A stretch of 64,000 nucleotides of DNA from Hippasteria phrygiana (taxonomy: Eukaryota; Echinodermata; Asteroidea; Valvatida; Goniasteridae): contig JAZGUH010000401.1 in the NCBI GenBank assembly GCA_037893225.1, positions 1,116,001-1,180,000 on the forward strand, read 5' to 3'. Numbering within the stretch: the stretch's first letter is position 1; each line of letters begins with the position of its first letter. The notes beneath the pieces are model-generated. The model was not told the origin of the DNA, did no database searches, and saw only the letters and a program-made list of their open reading frames with translations. Both the position numbers and the translations under genes were made by a program. Positions 45,601-58,500 of this stretch are shown here, piece after piece.

Positions 45601-48600
45601 AGAAATGTTTTTCAAGTTGACTTTGTCTTTGTTGTAAAACATTGGGGATTTGGTTTATGTACACAGTATTTATATTGCTTTTGTTGTACTTCTTTAGGAA
45701 AACATGAACTTGGAACACGGTACTTGACCGTAAGTAAATCGGCTGCCTCAACCATCACCACAAGTCTTCGTTATCATGAAGAGGAGGGCTATGCAAGCAT
45801 CCCACTTCTTAAAGCACTTGATGTATGTTTCAAGTCCTACTTTGTGTGTAGTTCACAGTATCAGGATAAGTGCGATGGGGCATGGGAGTTCTTAGAATCA
45901 GTAGTGTATGGCATCAAGGGCATTGTTAAAAGTAGCACTATCAGAGATTTTAGAGAATTCAGCTCCAGCAAAATGTACGCCCATCATAATTGTTTCAGGT
46001 AATCTAAAGTTTAATTAATGACCATAAAACGTTGTAATAAAAACAGTACAAATATGTAAAAAAAAAGGAAAAAAAAGGAAGTTTCTTAGTCTTTTCATTT
46101 TTTTTCGACCTGAAAATTCATCAGTGATCAGAACAGTATAGTACAAGGCAATCTTTATGATTGCCAAGTTCCAAAACATTTCAGTGTAATACTGAATTTT
46201 AAGCAGACTGCATTATTGTGGATTTAACATTTCCAGAAGTTTTTAGGAATCTCCGAATGGTAGTTTGTTGAAGCCAGAAAAAAATCACATCAAAGTAACA
46301 AAAAATGTTTCCTTAAACAAAACTACATAGACCATATTTCAAGAGACCACTTACTTTTCTTACAGCCCCCAAAAAGAGTCAAAATCTTTTGTCTGACATG
46401 TGATGCTAATTAAACTATTCAAGAGACAGAGTTGTATTAAAAAACCTCACTCATAATTAGTAATTGTAATTTATTTGCTAAAAAACAAACCTGATAATGT
46501 AACTTTTAAGAAAGAAAAACTAGCTTAAAAAGATTAGCTTTAACTCTTTTAATCTAACTAATGAGATACCTGCGAGTTTTGATGACAAGTCTAGAGCTTT
46601 ATCCTAAAAGACTAACATTTTTGTGTCACACATGTATGTAACTGTTGAAGTTTGTGTTTTGCTGTTATTGCTGCAAATCAACACTGAATTATGGACAAAC
46701 AAAACTTCTGAAGTATATTGTAACTAAAAAAAATGAATAAAATTTGACAATGATTACTTGGAAATTGTGATTAAGAATATATTTACAGTTATGTTTTGCA
46801 TTAAATGTTCTTGTTTATGTGTTGATTTATTTCACTTATGATAAACTTATTTAACCTTTTATTAATAAAAGATTTAGTAAACTTACCCAACACCTAAAGT
46901 TTTACCTAACTATTAGCAGGTTCGTATGGCACATTGCAATTATGTAATATTTTACACAACCTGTGTAATGTTTTTCTGTGAGTGTGTCTCCTTATTTAAA
47001 ACCAATCCACTTTAAAATGGGGCTCCGGTTCTGTCTGTCCATCAGTCATGGACACTCCGCCTAACAAGGCAGATTCATGGAAATTTTAAGTTTCTTCAAT
47101 TCTTTTAAATATTATATCACTAGAAAGAGTAAAACAAAATTTAAATAAATTGAGGGGTCAATGGTCATGACCATATTGCTAAATTGTTTAATTAATCATT
47201 TGAGCCTTATTCATATCTTATTAATTTGTTATCAAAATAAAAATAATTCTATGAGTCATTTAAAATAGTAACAATTAACAAACACTAATTATTTGTCGAT
47301 AAAAGTAAAAAAAATTAATAAAAAACAAATTATAAACTGGTCACAGCGCTGACAGAAAATTGGGCATCGAAAATAGCGCCACCGGGCCTACAGAGACGTC
47401 ACTAGCCGCGTTGACGTCCCTGGAGCGACCCGAGATCGTTTGTTTACTCTAACGTACTGCGCATGTGCAACTTTCCCTGATTTAGAGGCACGAGTAAGCG
47501 CGGGCAAGTAATCGAACACGCTCCATGAATGGCCACTGGCACGTCATCGAGAGCGCGATATGCGATACGCGATTATCGCACAATTAATTACAAGCAATGT
47601 GACTGGGAACACCGTTTCGTGAAGGGTTTGTGTTCCTTTATCCATGCATGTTGTGTTTACCGACTGGGTTCGGTAAACCATGGAGGAAGGGGTAAACCTT
47701 AGAGGAATAAAATGTGTTTTATTCCTCCATGGGTAAACCATGGAACCTGTGCCTCTCTGTTTTGATTTTAATACAACTCCGCCTCAATTTTCCAAATCAC
47801 TCGTCACAGCCTAGTAGCATCATATTGTACAAAACCTCTCAAGTTGGCTTTGGATAAAAGCCTGACCGACGAGGTGCTGAAGAAGGACGCTCAGGGCCAG
47901 TATTAATTCGTTTGTGTTTGCAAGCCTGAGCCTCGTTTTTAGCAGTCGATCGAGGACGGCAATTCTGGCATATTACAGCCGCGCCCACATTTTGAATGAT
48001 TTCCAAGACGATAGTGCGAGCACATGAGCACATGAGTTGCATTAAATGCATTAAACGAATAAACGCGACGACGCTACACTATCCATTATCGATCACTGTC
48101 GTCTTGAACCAAGACTAGTAGAAAGAATGAAGCTGTTTAGTGCCCTTAACTGGGCCTAAGTTGTACTTACAAATACTATCTGGGTGGCCAAAAACAGAAA
48201 CTTTAATATCAGCTAGCAAACTATCAAACTGCTGTTGACTTTCTCCATCATGCATGCCTTGTGTGTAATATGCTATGGCGTACTATTTACGACACACCGC
48301 TTTGCCTCTTCCATACGCGACGCGACTATACGACGCGACGGCACGGCGGCTCCGTTGCATCGTGCCGTCGCGTCGGTTTTTTTCCGGCTTGCAAGTTTTC
48401 TTACCTTAACGTCGCCCCTTCTGTCGCCCATCGCGTCGCTCCGTCGTGCGTCGCGTCGTGCGTCGCGTCGTGCGTCGCGTCGTGCGTCGCGTCGTGCGTC
48501 GCGTCGTGCGTCGCGTCGTGCGTCGCGTCGTGCGTCGCGTCGTGCGTCGCGTCGTGCGTCGCGTCGTGCGTCGCGTCGTGCGTCGCGTCGTGCGTCGCGT

Positions 48601-51600
48601 CGTGCGTCGCGTCGTGCGTCGCGTCGTGCGTCGCGTCGTGCGTCGCGTCGTGCGTCGCGTCGTGCGTCGCGTCGTGCGTCGCGTCGTGCGTCGCGTCGTG
48701 CGTCGCGTCGTGTTTGTTTCGCGTCGTGTTTGTTTCGCGTCGAGTAGCTATGGTATGGTATGGTGTATTATAAGGGCCACCGCTCTGACGAGAAAAAAAA
48801 AAGTATAACGTGGTAAGACACATGAAATGTCGCGGTATAGACAAGTCATTGACGTGCTAAGAGTATTTATTGGCGCTGTAAGAGTGTTGATTGACGCGGT
48901 AAGAGACTTTAGTGGCGTAGTAAGAGTGTTGGACTGACGCGGTAAGAGACGTACTTGACGTGGCGACAAAGTGGGACTGACTAGGTGAGAGCATGGAGGA
49001 AGATAGTAAGAGAGACTTCAGTAACGTGGTAAGAGTGTAGTCGGACTGTCGCGGTAAGGGATTGCCACTACAGTGTCCGATAGACAACGTAATTTCAAAA
49101 ATATATGTAAATCTTCAAAATCGGGCGTGTATTTTTTGTTAAATATCACACTGACGAAATGCTAGTACTTCAAACAATGGTGTCAATGGACGTGGCGAAG
49201 GGGGGGGGGGGGGGGGGGGGGGCAAGGAGGGCCCTTATCCACACTAGAAATAAAAATAAAGCGAAAAACAAAACAAAAAAACGAGGTGCCAAGTCAATGT
49301 CGTACTCAATTAAATGTATATTTAAAACACTCGAAACCTGCAGAAAGGGGCCTAAAATGCGGCTCCAAAAAGCCCATTGCGGTATTGAACAAAGCTTCGA
49401 GTAATGTCCATCACCCCCCCCCCCCCCCCTCCCCATTCGATTTTTCAAAGGCCGGTGATTTCTCCCTTTGCTGCTTTCTAGTGAGTACTTTGCCCCTCTA
49501 GAAAAAGATATTGGCGACGCCCATGGGTGTCAAATTTATATTTTAGAAAACCTACACATCTATTAAAAACAATTAAGTATAAAAAGAAAGGCTCACGCAC
49601 CCGTTATGCGTAGGGCCAGCGGGGCGCTGTTCATGATGGCCAGTAGGCTTGGGCGAATCCAACATTTTTGGAATCGATTCCGATTCCATCTGAGAATCGC
49701 GATTCCACCCGGAATCGATTCCAAAAATAAACAAAAAGGGAGCTATTAATTTACTTATAGAAGGTACTTTGTCATTTTATATTCACATTGCAGTCACGTT
49801 TGGGCAGGGAACATGAAATAAAAATAAAAATGATGTTCGACATTAAATTTTTCCCTTGCGGAAAACTTGCAAAATCAAAATCAGACCTTACCTTTGCGGC
49901 GCTGAGAAACACAGTTGAAAACAGTGAGGAGGGTACGCCTAAAAACCCAGCATTTCCATCGAAATAGTCGCTAAATATGTCGTTTTTTTCTTAGTTCCAT
50001 TTATATATTTTGTTTGTGTAAGATCATGGAGCTCCTTTTTATAGCTAAGATCAACATTTTGCAACCTAATAATCGTTTCGGAATACATGTACATCGAAAT
50101 TCACCATGCGCGTTCATTTTCGATGAGTGTCGTAATCGCTGCTGTAATCGTTGGTAAACGAATTTACCGCTGCATTTCCAATCGCCCGCGAAGTACTAGC
50201 CAGTACACACACATGCCATTCATAAAAAGAGGGTGGGATGCTACGCATGCGCATATGAATCTGGAAACTTTTGGCGTCGACTCGATCGACTCTACGCGAC
50301 GCTCGCGCGCTGCGCTACCGCTCTAAATATTTTTTTATTAAAATTTACAGGAATATTTTGAATATTTTCCTGTAATTTTCCCGATCTTTTGCCGATCCAC
50401 CTGTCTAAATATTTTACAAGATAATATCAGTTACTTAACCAATATAATCAAACCACGCCCCTTGCCGACATGTGGGTATGCATATGCAGTAGCCCTGTTT
50501 ACGACTTTGCTTTGACCGGTTACCCTACACATATAATATCACGTGAGACCAACTTGCCAATCAAATAACGGTACGGTCTTTCAGTCAGCGCGTGCTCAAC
50601 CACAAGGGAATTCCCCAAGATGAAAAATACCTTGCTTAGTACAAGTGTGCAAGATTTCCCCACGCTTTTCACACTCGTACGTCTGTTAATTCACAACTTT
50701 TAAAAGCGTATTAAAAGCTTTTATAGCAATGATTTTTTACCTGGTATACATGTGGAACTTTGCAGTTAATATTTTTGATATTTAATCCTACATTTTTTTT
50801 TTAAATCGCCAGCGATGCCTTCACCTTCTTGGTGGATCGCTAACTAGTGCAGGACTACACGGGTTTTTGACGCGTGATGGGGAAAGAATAATCCGAAACA
50901 AACGTTTTGCGAGATGGTTCTGAAAGTTTTCTAAATTGTTATACATGTAAAGGAATTTTATGAAAACGTTTAACATTTTCGGGAACTGCATACAATGCCA
51001 ATCTCCATAAAATTCCTAAGATGATACGAGTCATGATTCGCATAACTAAATGAAATGTCAAAGAAAAATTTCCATTTTCGTGAGGAAATTGCATGGAATC
51101 GGCGCGGGGACTGGAATCGGCGCGAGGTCTGGAATCGGCTACATCAGAGAATCGATTCCTCAAAAAAGTGGAATCGCGATTCCGATTTCGAGTTTGGAAT
51201 CGATTCATATCGATTTCGGCGTGGAATCGCCTAAGCCTAATGGCCAGGTTACTTGTGCCTGACCAATGGACGAAGTAGCGGTACGCTTTGTTTAATACTG
51301 AGATAGGCCTATTGTAGCCGCATTTTGGACCCCTTTCAGTAGGTTTCGAGTGTTTTAATTATACATTCAATTGAGTACGACATTGACTTCGCACCTCGTC
51401 GTCTTGTTTATTTATTTATTTTAAATTGTTTGTTTCGCCCTTTTTTTTGAATTTTCAGTGGGGATAAGGGCCATCCTCCCCCCCCCCCCCCCCCTTAGCC
51501 ACGTCCATTGACACCATTGGTTGAAAGTACAAGCATTTCGTCAGTGTGCTATTTAACAAAAAAAACACGCCCGATTTTGAAGATTTACATATATTTTTGA

Positions 51601-54600
51601 AATTACGTTGTCTATCGGCCACTGCAGTGGCAATCCCTTACCGCGACAGTCCGACTACACTCTAACCACGTTACTGAAGTCTCTCTTACCATCTTCATCC
51701 ATGCTCTCACCTAGTCAGTCCCAGTTTGTCGCCACGTCAAGTACGTTTCTTACCGCGTCAGTCCAACACTCCTACTACGCCACTAAAGTCTCTTTTACCG
51801 CGTCAATCAACATTCTTACCACGTCAATGACTTTTCTATACCGCGACATTTCATGTGTCTTACCACGTCATAACTTTTTTTTATCTCGTCAGAGCGGTGG
51901 CTCTTATAATACACCATACCATACCATAGCTACTCGACGCGAAACAAACACGACGCGACGCACGACGCGACGCACGACGCGACGCACGACGCGACGCACG
52001 ACGCGACGCCCGACGCGACGCCCGACGCGACGCCCGACGCGAAGCACGACGCGAAGCACGACGCGAAGCACGACGCGAAGCACGACGCGAAGCACGACGC
52101 GAAGCACGACGCGAAGCACGACGCGAAGCACGACGCGAAGCACGACGCGAAGCACGACGCGAAGCACGACGCGAAGCACGACGCGAAGCACGACGCGAAG
52201 CACGACGCGAAGCACGACGCGAAGCACGACGCGAAGCACGACGCGAAGCACGACGCGAAGCACGACGCGAAGCACGACGCGACGGAAGGGGCGACGTTAA
52301 GGTAAGCAAACCTGCAAGCTGAAAAAAAACGACGGGACTGCACGACGGCACGACGCGACGCCAGAATGTGTACAAAAGTAATGGGAAAGAAGCGACGGCA
52401 CGACACGACGGAACGATGCAAGGGAGCCGTCGTGCCGTCGTGTCGTATAGTCGCGTCGCGTATGGAAGAGGCCAAGCGGTGTGTCGTAAATAGTACATCA
52501 TAATATGCAGAGAGTACTACCGGTATTATGCCTGATTTTGGCGCCCTCGTGTGTCATGTTTTGTCCAGTCAGTACCAAAGATAGGACCTCATTATCATCA
52601 CAGCACAACTCGGACTCAATTCTGTTCGTAAAAATACTCACGAGATAGGTTTTTAGCCTCCACAAATTTTTAAAAAGTACTGCTTAGTGTTGCTTTGCAC
52701 TCGCTACAAACCAAGAATAATTTTAGTAATTTCCTGATTAGAAACAGAAGAGTAAGTATGACGACTTCCAAAATTGGCTAATTTATAGCTACCAACTGTT
52801 AAAAAAACGTCATAAAATGTTTAACTTTGAAAACCCCAGGAAGATTTAAACGGATTCTAATAGAGAATGACACACACACTATCAAACAGTTTTTATTTAG
52901 CTTTCCAGGTTGCATCGTAAAATTGGGCGTGATCCGTGGCTATACGGAATTATGGGTTTATGACTTCTGACTAGCGCCCACCAAAACAAAGATACTGACA
53001 ATTTGGGAGACAGCCAACATAGGGCAAGATAGCTCAGTTGGTAGGGCAAGATAGCTCAGTTGGTAGAGCGCCGGTACGATATTCCGGAGGTCGCAGGTTC
53101 GAATCCCGCTCCTGCCAGTTTTCTTTGTTCAATTTGAAAAAGATTTTATTTCATTGATTGTCTGAATGATACTTTATTTTAAAAATGGGGTCAAAGGTCA
53201 AGGTGGTGTATCAAAGGTCATGTTGACCTACTTCTGACAAATCTTAATTTTGACAACATCTTTGATTAGAGCATGCAATTTTCATTATTTTGATACAAAA
53301 TTTGCATATATTCGTTGAAAACTGACAGGGCTGTGATGTATTTTTACTAAAAGTGTGGTGTTTTAAGCTAAAGATGTCCATTTTGTGTAATCTACGCCCT
53401 ATAGTTGGGTCATCTCCAGTAATTCCGTGACCGTGGAAAGCAAAGGTTCGTTTCTAAGTGGATTTGTCTTCTATAAAGGTTAAATAAAAATTTAGCCGGG
53501 GTGTCCCCCCAAAAAGTGTGGGGGTAAATAGATTAATACAGGGGTCAAAACTGAAAAATGCTTCGATTGCTGTAAAAAGCAAACTAAACTATCCGTCTAA
53601 TCATAAGGATTTAAAAAAAGGTATAATTTCTGCTATCTACGACTTATGGTTACGGATATATGAGATATAATGTAGCCGTGCGTTCGGTGTGTTGCGTTTC
53701 AGCGAGCCCTGTATTAATCTATTTACCCCATCCCGGAGTTAGCCCACACTTTTGGGAGGGACACCCGGCTAAAATTTTCATTTAACCTTCATAGAAGACA
53801 AATCCACTAAGAAACGAACCTTCGCTCTCTACGGTCAAGGAATTACTAGAGATGACCCAACAACCCTGACCACATGGAAAGGCGGATCGGGCCAAAAATT
53901 GGTATATCTCCATTACTCATCAATACCAACAAGTACAGCAAATTTTATCAAAATCGGAGGACCTAAGGTCAAAAGGTGTGTTGGTCTGACATGGAATGAC
54001 CCATCTCTGACTGGAGTTGTCTTGGTTTGTGTCCGAGGCAACTTTCGTCATGGTGTTTCCGTGTATAGTCGTGCGGACATCGTGCCTGCATGTAGTTGAA
54101 TACCGGTATGTGTGCATTAGCCGTGCGTTCGGTGTGTTGCGTTTCAGCGATTAACAAATACATAGGTCTACAGGTGATTGCACGTGTTTGGAAGTTTTCT
54201 GCTTGGCCAAGGTTTACAATGTCACGTGATATTCAACAGGTGCTACGATTGGCTTATGCTTGATGAACGCCGGTAGATCGATTGTAAAACTACTTTCGAG
54301 CATAACGGCCGGTTCATACTTCTCTCAAATACGAAATCGAGGCGAATTTCATGACGTCAACAACAGTTATTTTATTGTGACTTTCGCTTTTATCGAGACG
54401 AATTCGCTTGACTCTCAAATTCGTGTGAATCATGAACCGGCCTTGACGCAATCCACAGACCGCGTTTCAACAAATACATTTCTCGCGCGGCAAAGTTTCA
54501 GTATTGTAAATTATGCGAATTGATTTAATGGCAGGAAACTGTGACATTCGCCCTTTACGCGCGCGGGTGGCTTAACTGTGACTCGAAAGCCTAGTTCCTG

Positions 54601-55550
54601 GAGGTATTCTTTCACATTTGAATCTGGTCGCTGATTAAGCCTGGCAGTGTCAGTATAGTTGGCGTCATAATTGATCAGTTTTCCCTTTTTTTCATTTTTG
54701 GTACGTTCTACTCCTGTATATTTTGTAGGTTGTCTCAATGTGTTTGCTTATCCAACGAAAGAGAGTCATGATTTAACACTGGAGATAGCCGCCTTCAGTG
54801 TATGCGGTCAGCAGACTGGGGAGACTTTCTGGATGCAGGCACTGGTCAACATATCGAGTCAGTCATCCAATTTTACCGTAGCCGTGCAAGTTGTAAGGGG
54901 TCCTGGTAGCAGAAGTGATATTGCAATTGACGACTTAGAGATTTGGCAAGGAGAGTGTTCAAGTAAGCATCCAGTTTGCAGGTTTGAAATTCAGCCTAGG
55001 GCAGGACAGGTTTTTTTTTTTCAATAGGAGGGGGGTTGTCTCACGTGCACCATTTTTAAGTGGATCTACGAAGTAATGACGTCACTCCATATTTACTACG
55101 TTCGCCAAGTGACATGCGGAAATATTACACGTTATAGCATACGGTTTCTCCGAAAAAAAATGTACTCTGTACGTAGATGCTTATTTTGATAATTATTGCT
55201 ACTTTGTGAAGTGCTGTGGACTCGTGGCTCAGTGTACCGAACTCAAGATCTCGGTGATACTGCAGATTGTGGGTTCGAGACCGCCCGGGGTCATGGTGCT
55301 TGTGTCTTTGAGCAAGGTTCTTTGTCACAAGCTGCTTCTCCCCACCCAGGAGTAAATGGGTACCTGTGAGGGCAGTGTTGGTTATGTGTTTGATTATCCC
55401 ATGTGCACTTAACGGCTGTATACTCCCCAGGGAGCTGAGAAGTTTTCAGGAATGATTAACGGGCCCGATGAGCAGGGGTGATAATAATAGCGCCATGAGT
55501 AATGTTTATTAGAATGTGCGCTCTATACATCTAGATTATTATTATTATTA

Positions 55551-55589
<39 letters not shown>

Positions 55590-58500
55590 TGTATTTGAAA
55601 AACGTAGTTTTTGTGTTTGTCGCAAAATAGATAAAAACGTGTACGTGCTGCAATGTTTGTACGTACTGCAATAAAGGCGCTGTTAACCGCCCCACCTGCC
55701 TGCAAAATTCAACGAGTTAAACGCTTTACGTCGTAGCTCCATTGGTAATGTTTGTTTGTTGCAATGCTCAGTGCACGTAATTTGCTAAACGATCTGATGG
55801 AAGATCGACCTGTTCAGTTCACGCCCGACTCTGTATCGTACGACGCTTTAAATTGCGTAAAGCGATCTCGGATTACTGCTTCCACATTTGAAACATTTTA
55901 TTAAAGGCGTGTGATTTAGATTTTGAGTAGAATTTTGCGATTTCAAAGCTTGGGAGGAATCAATACTAATCTGAACTTACCTCAGTTCATTCTATTTGGA
56001 AACAAAAGTAGCGCCCTCTGGCATGCCTGAATTTGAGAGATGTTTATAGAACTGAAACCACTATCTTCTGTTAACTCACGAACAAGCATTTAGATCATAA
56101 GGCGAGGGTTACAACAAAGTGATATTGATATTTATTGCATGTGTCCATTATTTAAGTAGGCTTGCTCGAAAGCATCACAATAAGCCAAATCGGAATTAGC
56201 TGTACGAATGTACTGCACATGTGCAATACTCCAATCCCTGACCATTTTAGGATTAAACGCATGCATAAACGCGGCATGATTTGTACACAACACAAACCAA
56301 ACCAACACAACATAAACCAAATTGGGAATTTCTAACATTTTCAAGTAAATGTTACTGGTACTCGCAAACCATGATGAGGGACCCCAAATTAGCGCAGTTG
56401 CTTCCATTCTTTTACTTTAAATTAAATGCAACAATGTAACAGTGCATTTTAAGTATAATCATGTTAACTGATAGTGTTTTGTCAATTTTGCAGGCCCTTC
56501 TTTGAGCTTTGATTGTAGTTTTGAAGAGGGACCATGTGGATGGACTCAGCTTACTGTTGGCGATGATAGGAACTGGGGAATTGAGCGTGATGACACTCAT
56601 TCGAGTCACACAGGACCAGAATATGACCACACCAGGGGAGGTTAGTTGGATTTATAAACAAAATAACAGTGTGTGTTACAAATAAATCTTTTAGGGTTTC
56701 GTCAATTGTGAAAAAAATAATGCAGGCAATAACATTCTTTAAAAATTATAATATCGGGCTGTTTATTATTAAACAGCCATCTTTGTTGACCGCTTTTAGA
56801 GTAATATTTGTATGATTATCTATAATTGAGTTCATTTGGTTTACATCCAAATCCACAGGTGGGGCGTCATATCTCATTTTGAGCCATTTGTTCAGAAATT
56901 TTTTTATTTTTTGAATATTTTAACCCCCTGCAGATCAAAATATGTGACTCTTTTCACTAAAATATTGTTATGACGGCAAACCTATACCTAGCTATGGCGG
57001 TATTCCCAGTCCATCTATACCCAGGTACAAAAAAATTGCTAAAAAATGCTTAAACGCATGTAAATGGTAAAGATCTATTTGCGTCGATGGCGGCCATCTT
57101 GGATTTCCATAATGCGGTAAATCACGCTACATTGTATATTCATCCAAAGTCCAAATTTGGTATGTTCAGGTACCTGGCTTCCATGATTATTTGTGTATGT
57201 ATTTTTCACAAATGGCTCAAATTCAAGGGTGCCATTTTCCCCGTTATCGGGTTCACTTTGGTTACAAAATCAAATTTCTACAAATATTAAAATACTTTGA
57301 TAATGATGACCTTTTATGACGTGGTCGCTGTTTATGGACTTCGCCTTACCCTCGGACGCACAGTCCTCGGGTTTTTGGCGTGATAAAAATATGGAAAACA
57401 TACATCGATCTACCTTCATTAACTGATATTCCCTGCCTACAAAATATCCAAAATAATTATTTTTCTGTTTTTTCCAAGATGAATTGGGTGTATTCTACTA
57501 TTTCGAGGCAACATATGTAAAAGCTGATGAAACGGGTGTGATCGTCAGTCCAATTATTCCCGTCCTGCAAGGCCAACAGCAGAATTCGTGCTTCAGTCTC
57601 TGGTATAACATGTACGGGCAAACAACTGGTAAGTGAGTTTGTTAGCTTTGCCTATATGTGACCCGCTCTAGAAAAAAAGGTATATTATGTCGCAAAATAT
57701 GAAAAATGAGTTTTAGCTATGTTAGGAAAGAACACAATGTAAGCTTTCATTTGGTACATGATAGAGCTCCAAAGCCCTTTCCTTTCTGGAGATATGGCAT
57801 GTTTGCATAGTAATGAGTTTTATGGAGTTCAAATAGCACAACATAGAAAACAGGCTTTCAAATAGTTAGTTCTATAATACAATGCAATGGAACAATGCAC
57901 TCTAAAAAGGTATTTTTTTCACTTTATTCACTGAAATCAACATTGTTGTGCACCAAACCTGAAACTTTAGATATTTAAGATGTCATTAAAGACAAAAACT
58001 AAAAATGAATTTTGACAAAATATGTCACCTGCTCAATGTTGAAAGGGCCATTACACATAAATGCATAGTGCGACTTATATCACCTTTTTCTGGAGCGGGT
58101 CACATATATTCCTTTATGCTCCGTTTGGTGCCCCAAACAAAACTTCTATGACGGTGGCTTATCCATGTTTTGCATCTGGGCGGGGGTGGGGCAAAATATA
58201 TATTTGTTGTATTGCGCTATATTTTTGTTTAAAATGTGACCTCAATTTTGTTTCCACCCGGGAATAATATAAAATGGGGGAGGGCAAGTACCAGTTGTGA
58301 CGCGGTCACAAAATGTCAGGCAAAATGTCACGGGGGGGGGGGGGGGACCGCGCGGGCTGTGAATGGGCCAAGGTAAATGTTACTCAATGCAAACGTCGTT
58401 AATATCAAGTCATTTCAGGTATGTAGTTATTACAAATTCTACTTTTTCCACTATCAACGATAAGCTACCCCCACCTTATGTTGGTTGAAATTTATTTTGA

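Larger units (their letters stand above)
48265..52510. mobile_element. 4.2-kb fold-back element with 12-bp arrays in both arms
   Basis: The left arm (48265-49690) and right arm (51180-52510) are inverted copies, from CGTACTATTTACGACACACCGC at the outside to GGAATCGATTCC at the inside. Shared parts include the 12-bp arrays, a block of GACGCGGTAAGAG.. units (48780-49070), a poly-G run, AAGTCAATGTCGTACTCAATT and ACACTCGAAACCT. The left arm carries about 200 bp extra at 49415-49615. The centre (49690-51180) has no ORF of note. Long arms with internal tandem repeats are typical of Foldback-type elements. Confidence 0.75.
52690..54010 (-). repeat. Dispersed repeat arm, partner of 39430-40160, with two insertions
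   Basis: Inverse of 39430-40160 with a SINE at 52899-53143 and a hairpin MITE at 53401-53863 added. Confidence 0.8.

Noticed and set aside
48442..48712. Arg/Ser-rich or Ala/Ser/Cys-rich repeat proteins
   Set aside because: The 12-bp array is open in every frame; this is a repeat artefact. The same applies to 51951-52282.
53045..53117. Functional tRNA gene (cloverleaf, 73 nt)
   Set aside because: The anticodon loop has C instead of the invariant U33, the stem has a mismatch, the sequence lies in a SINE with target duplications, and related copies exist at 22207 and 22502.
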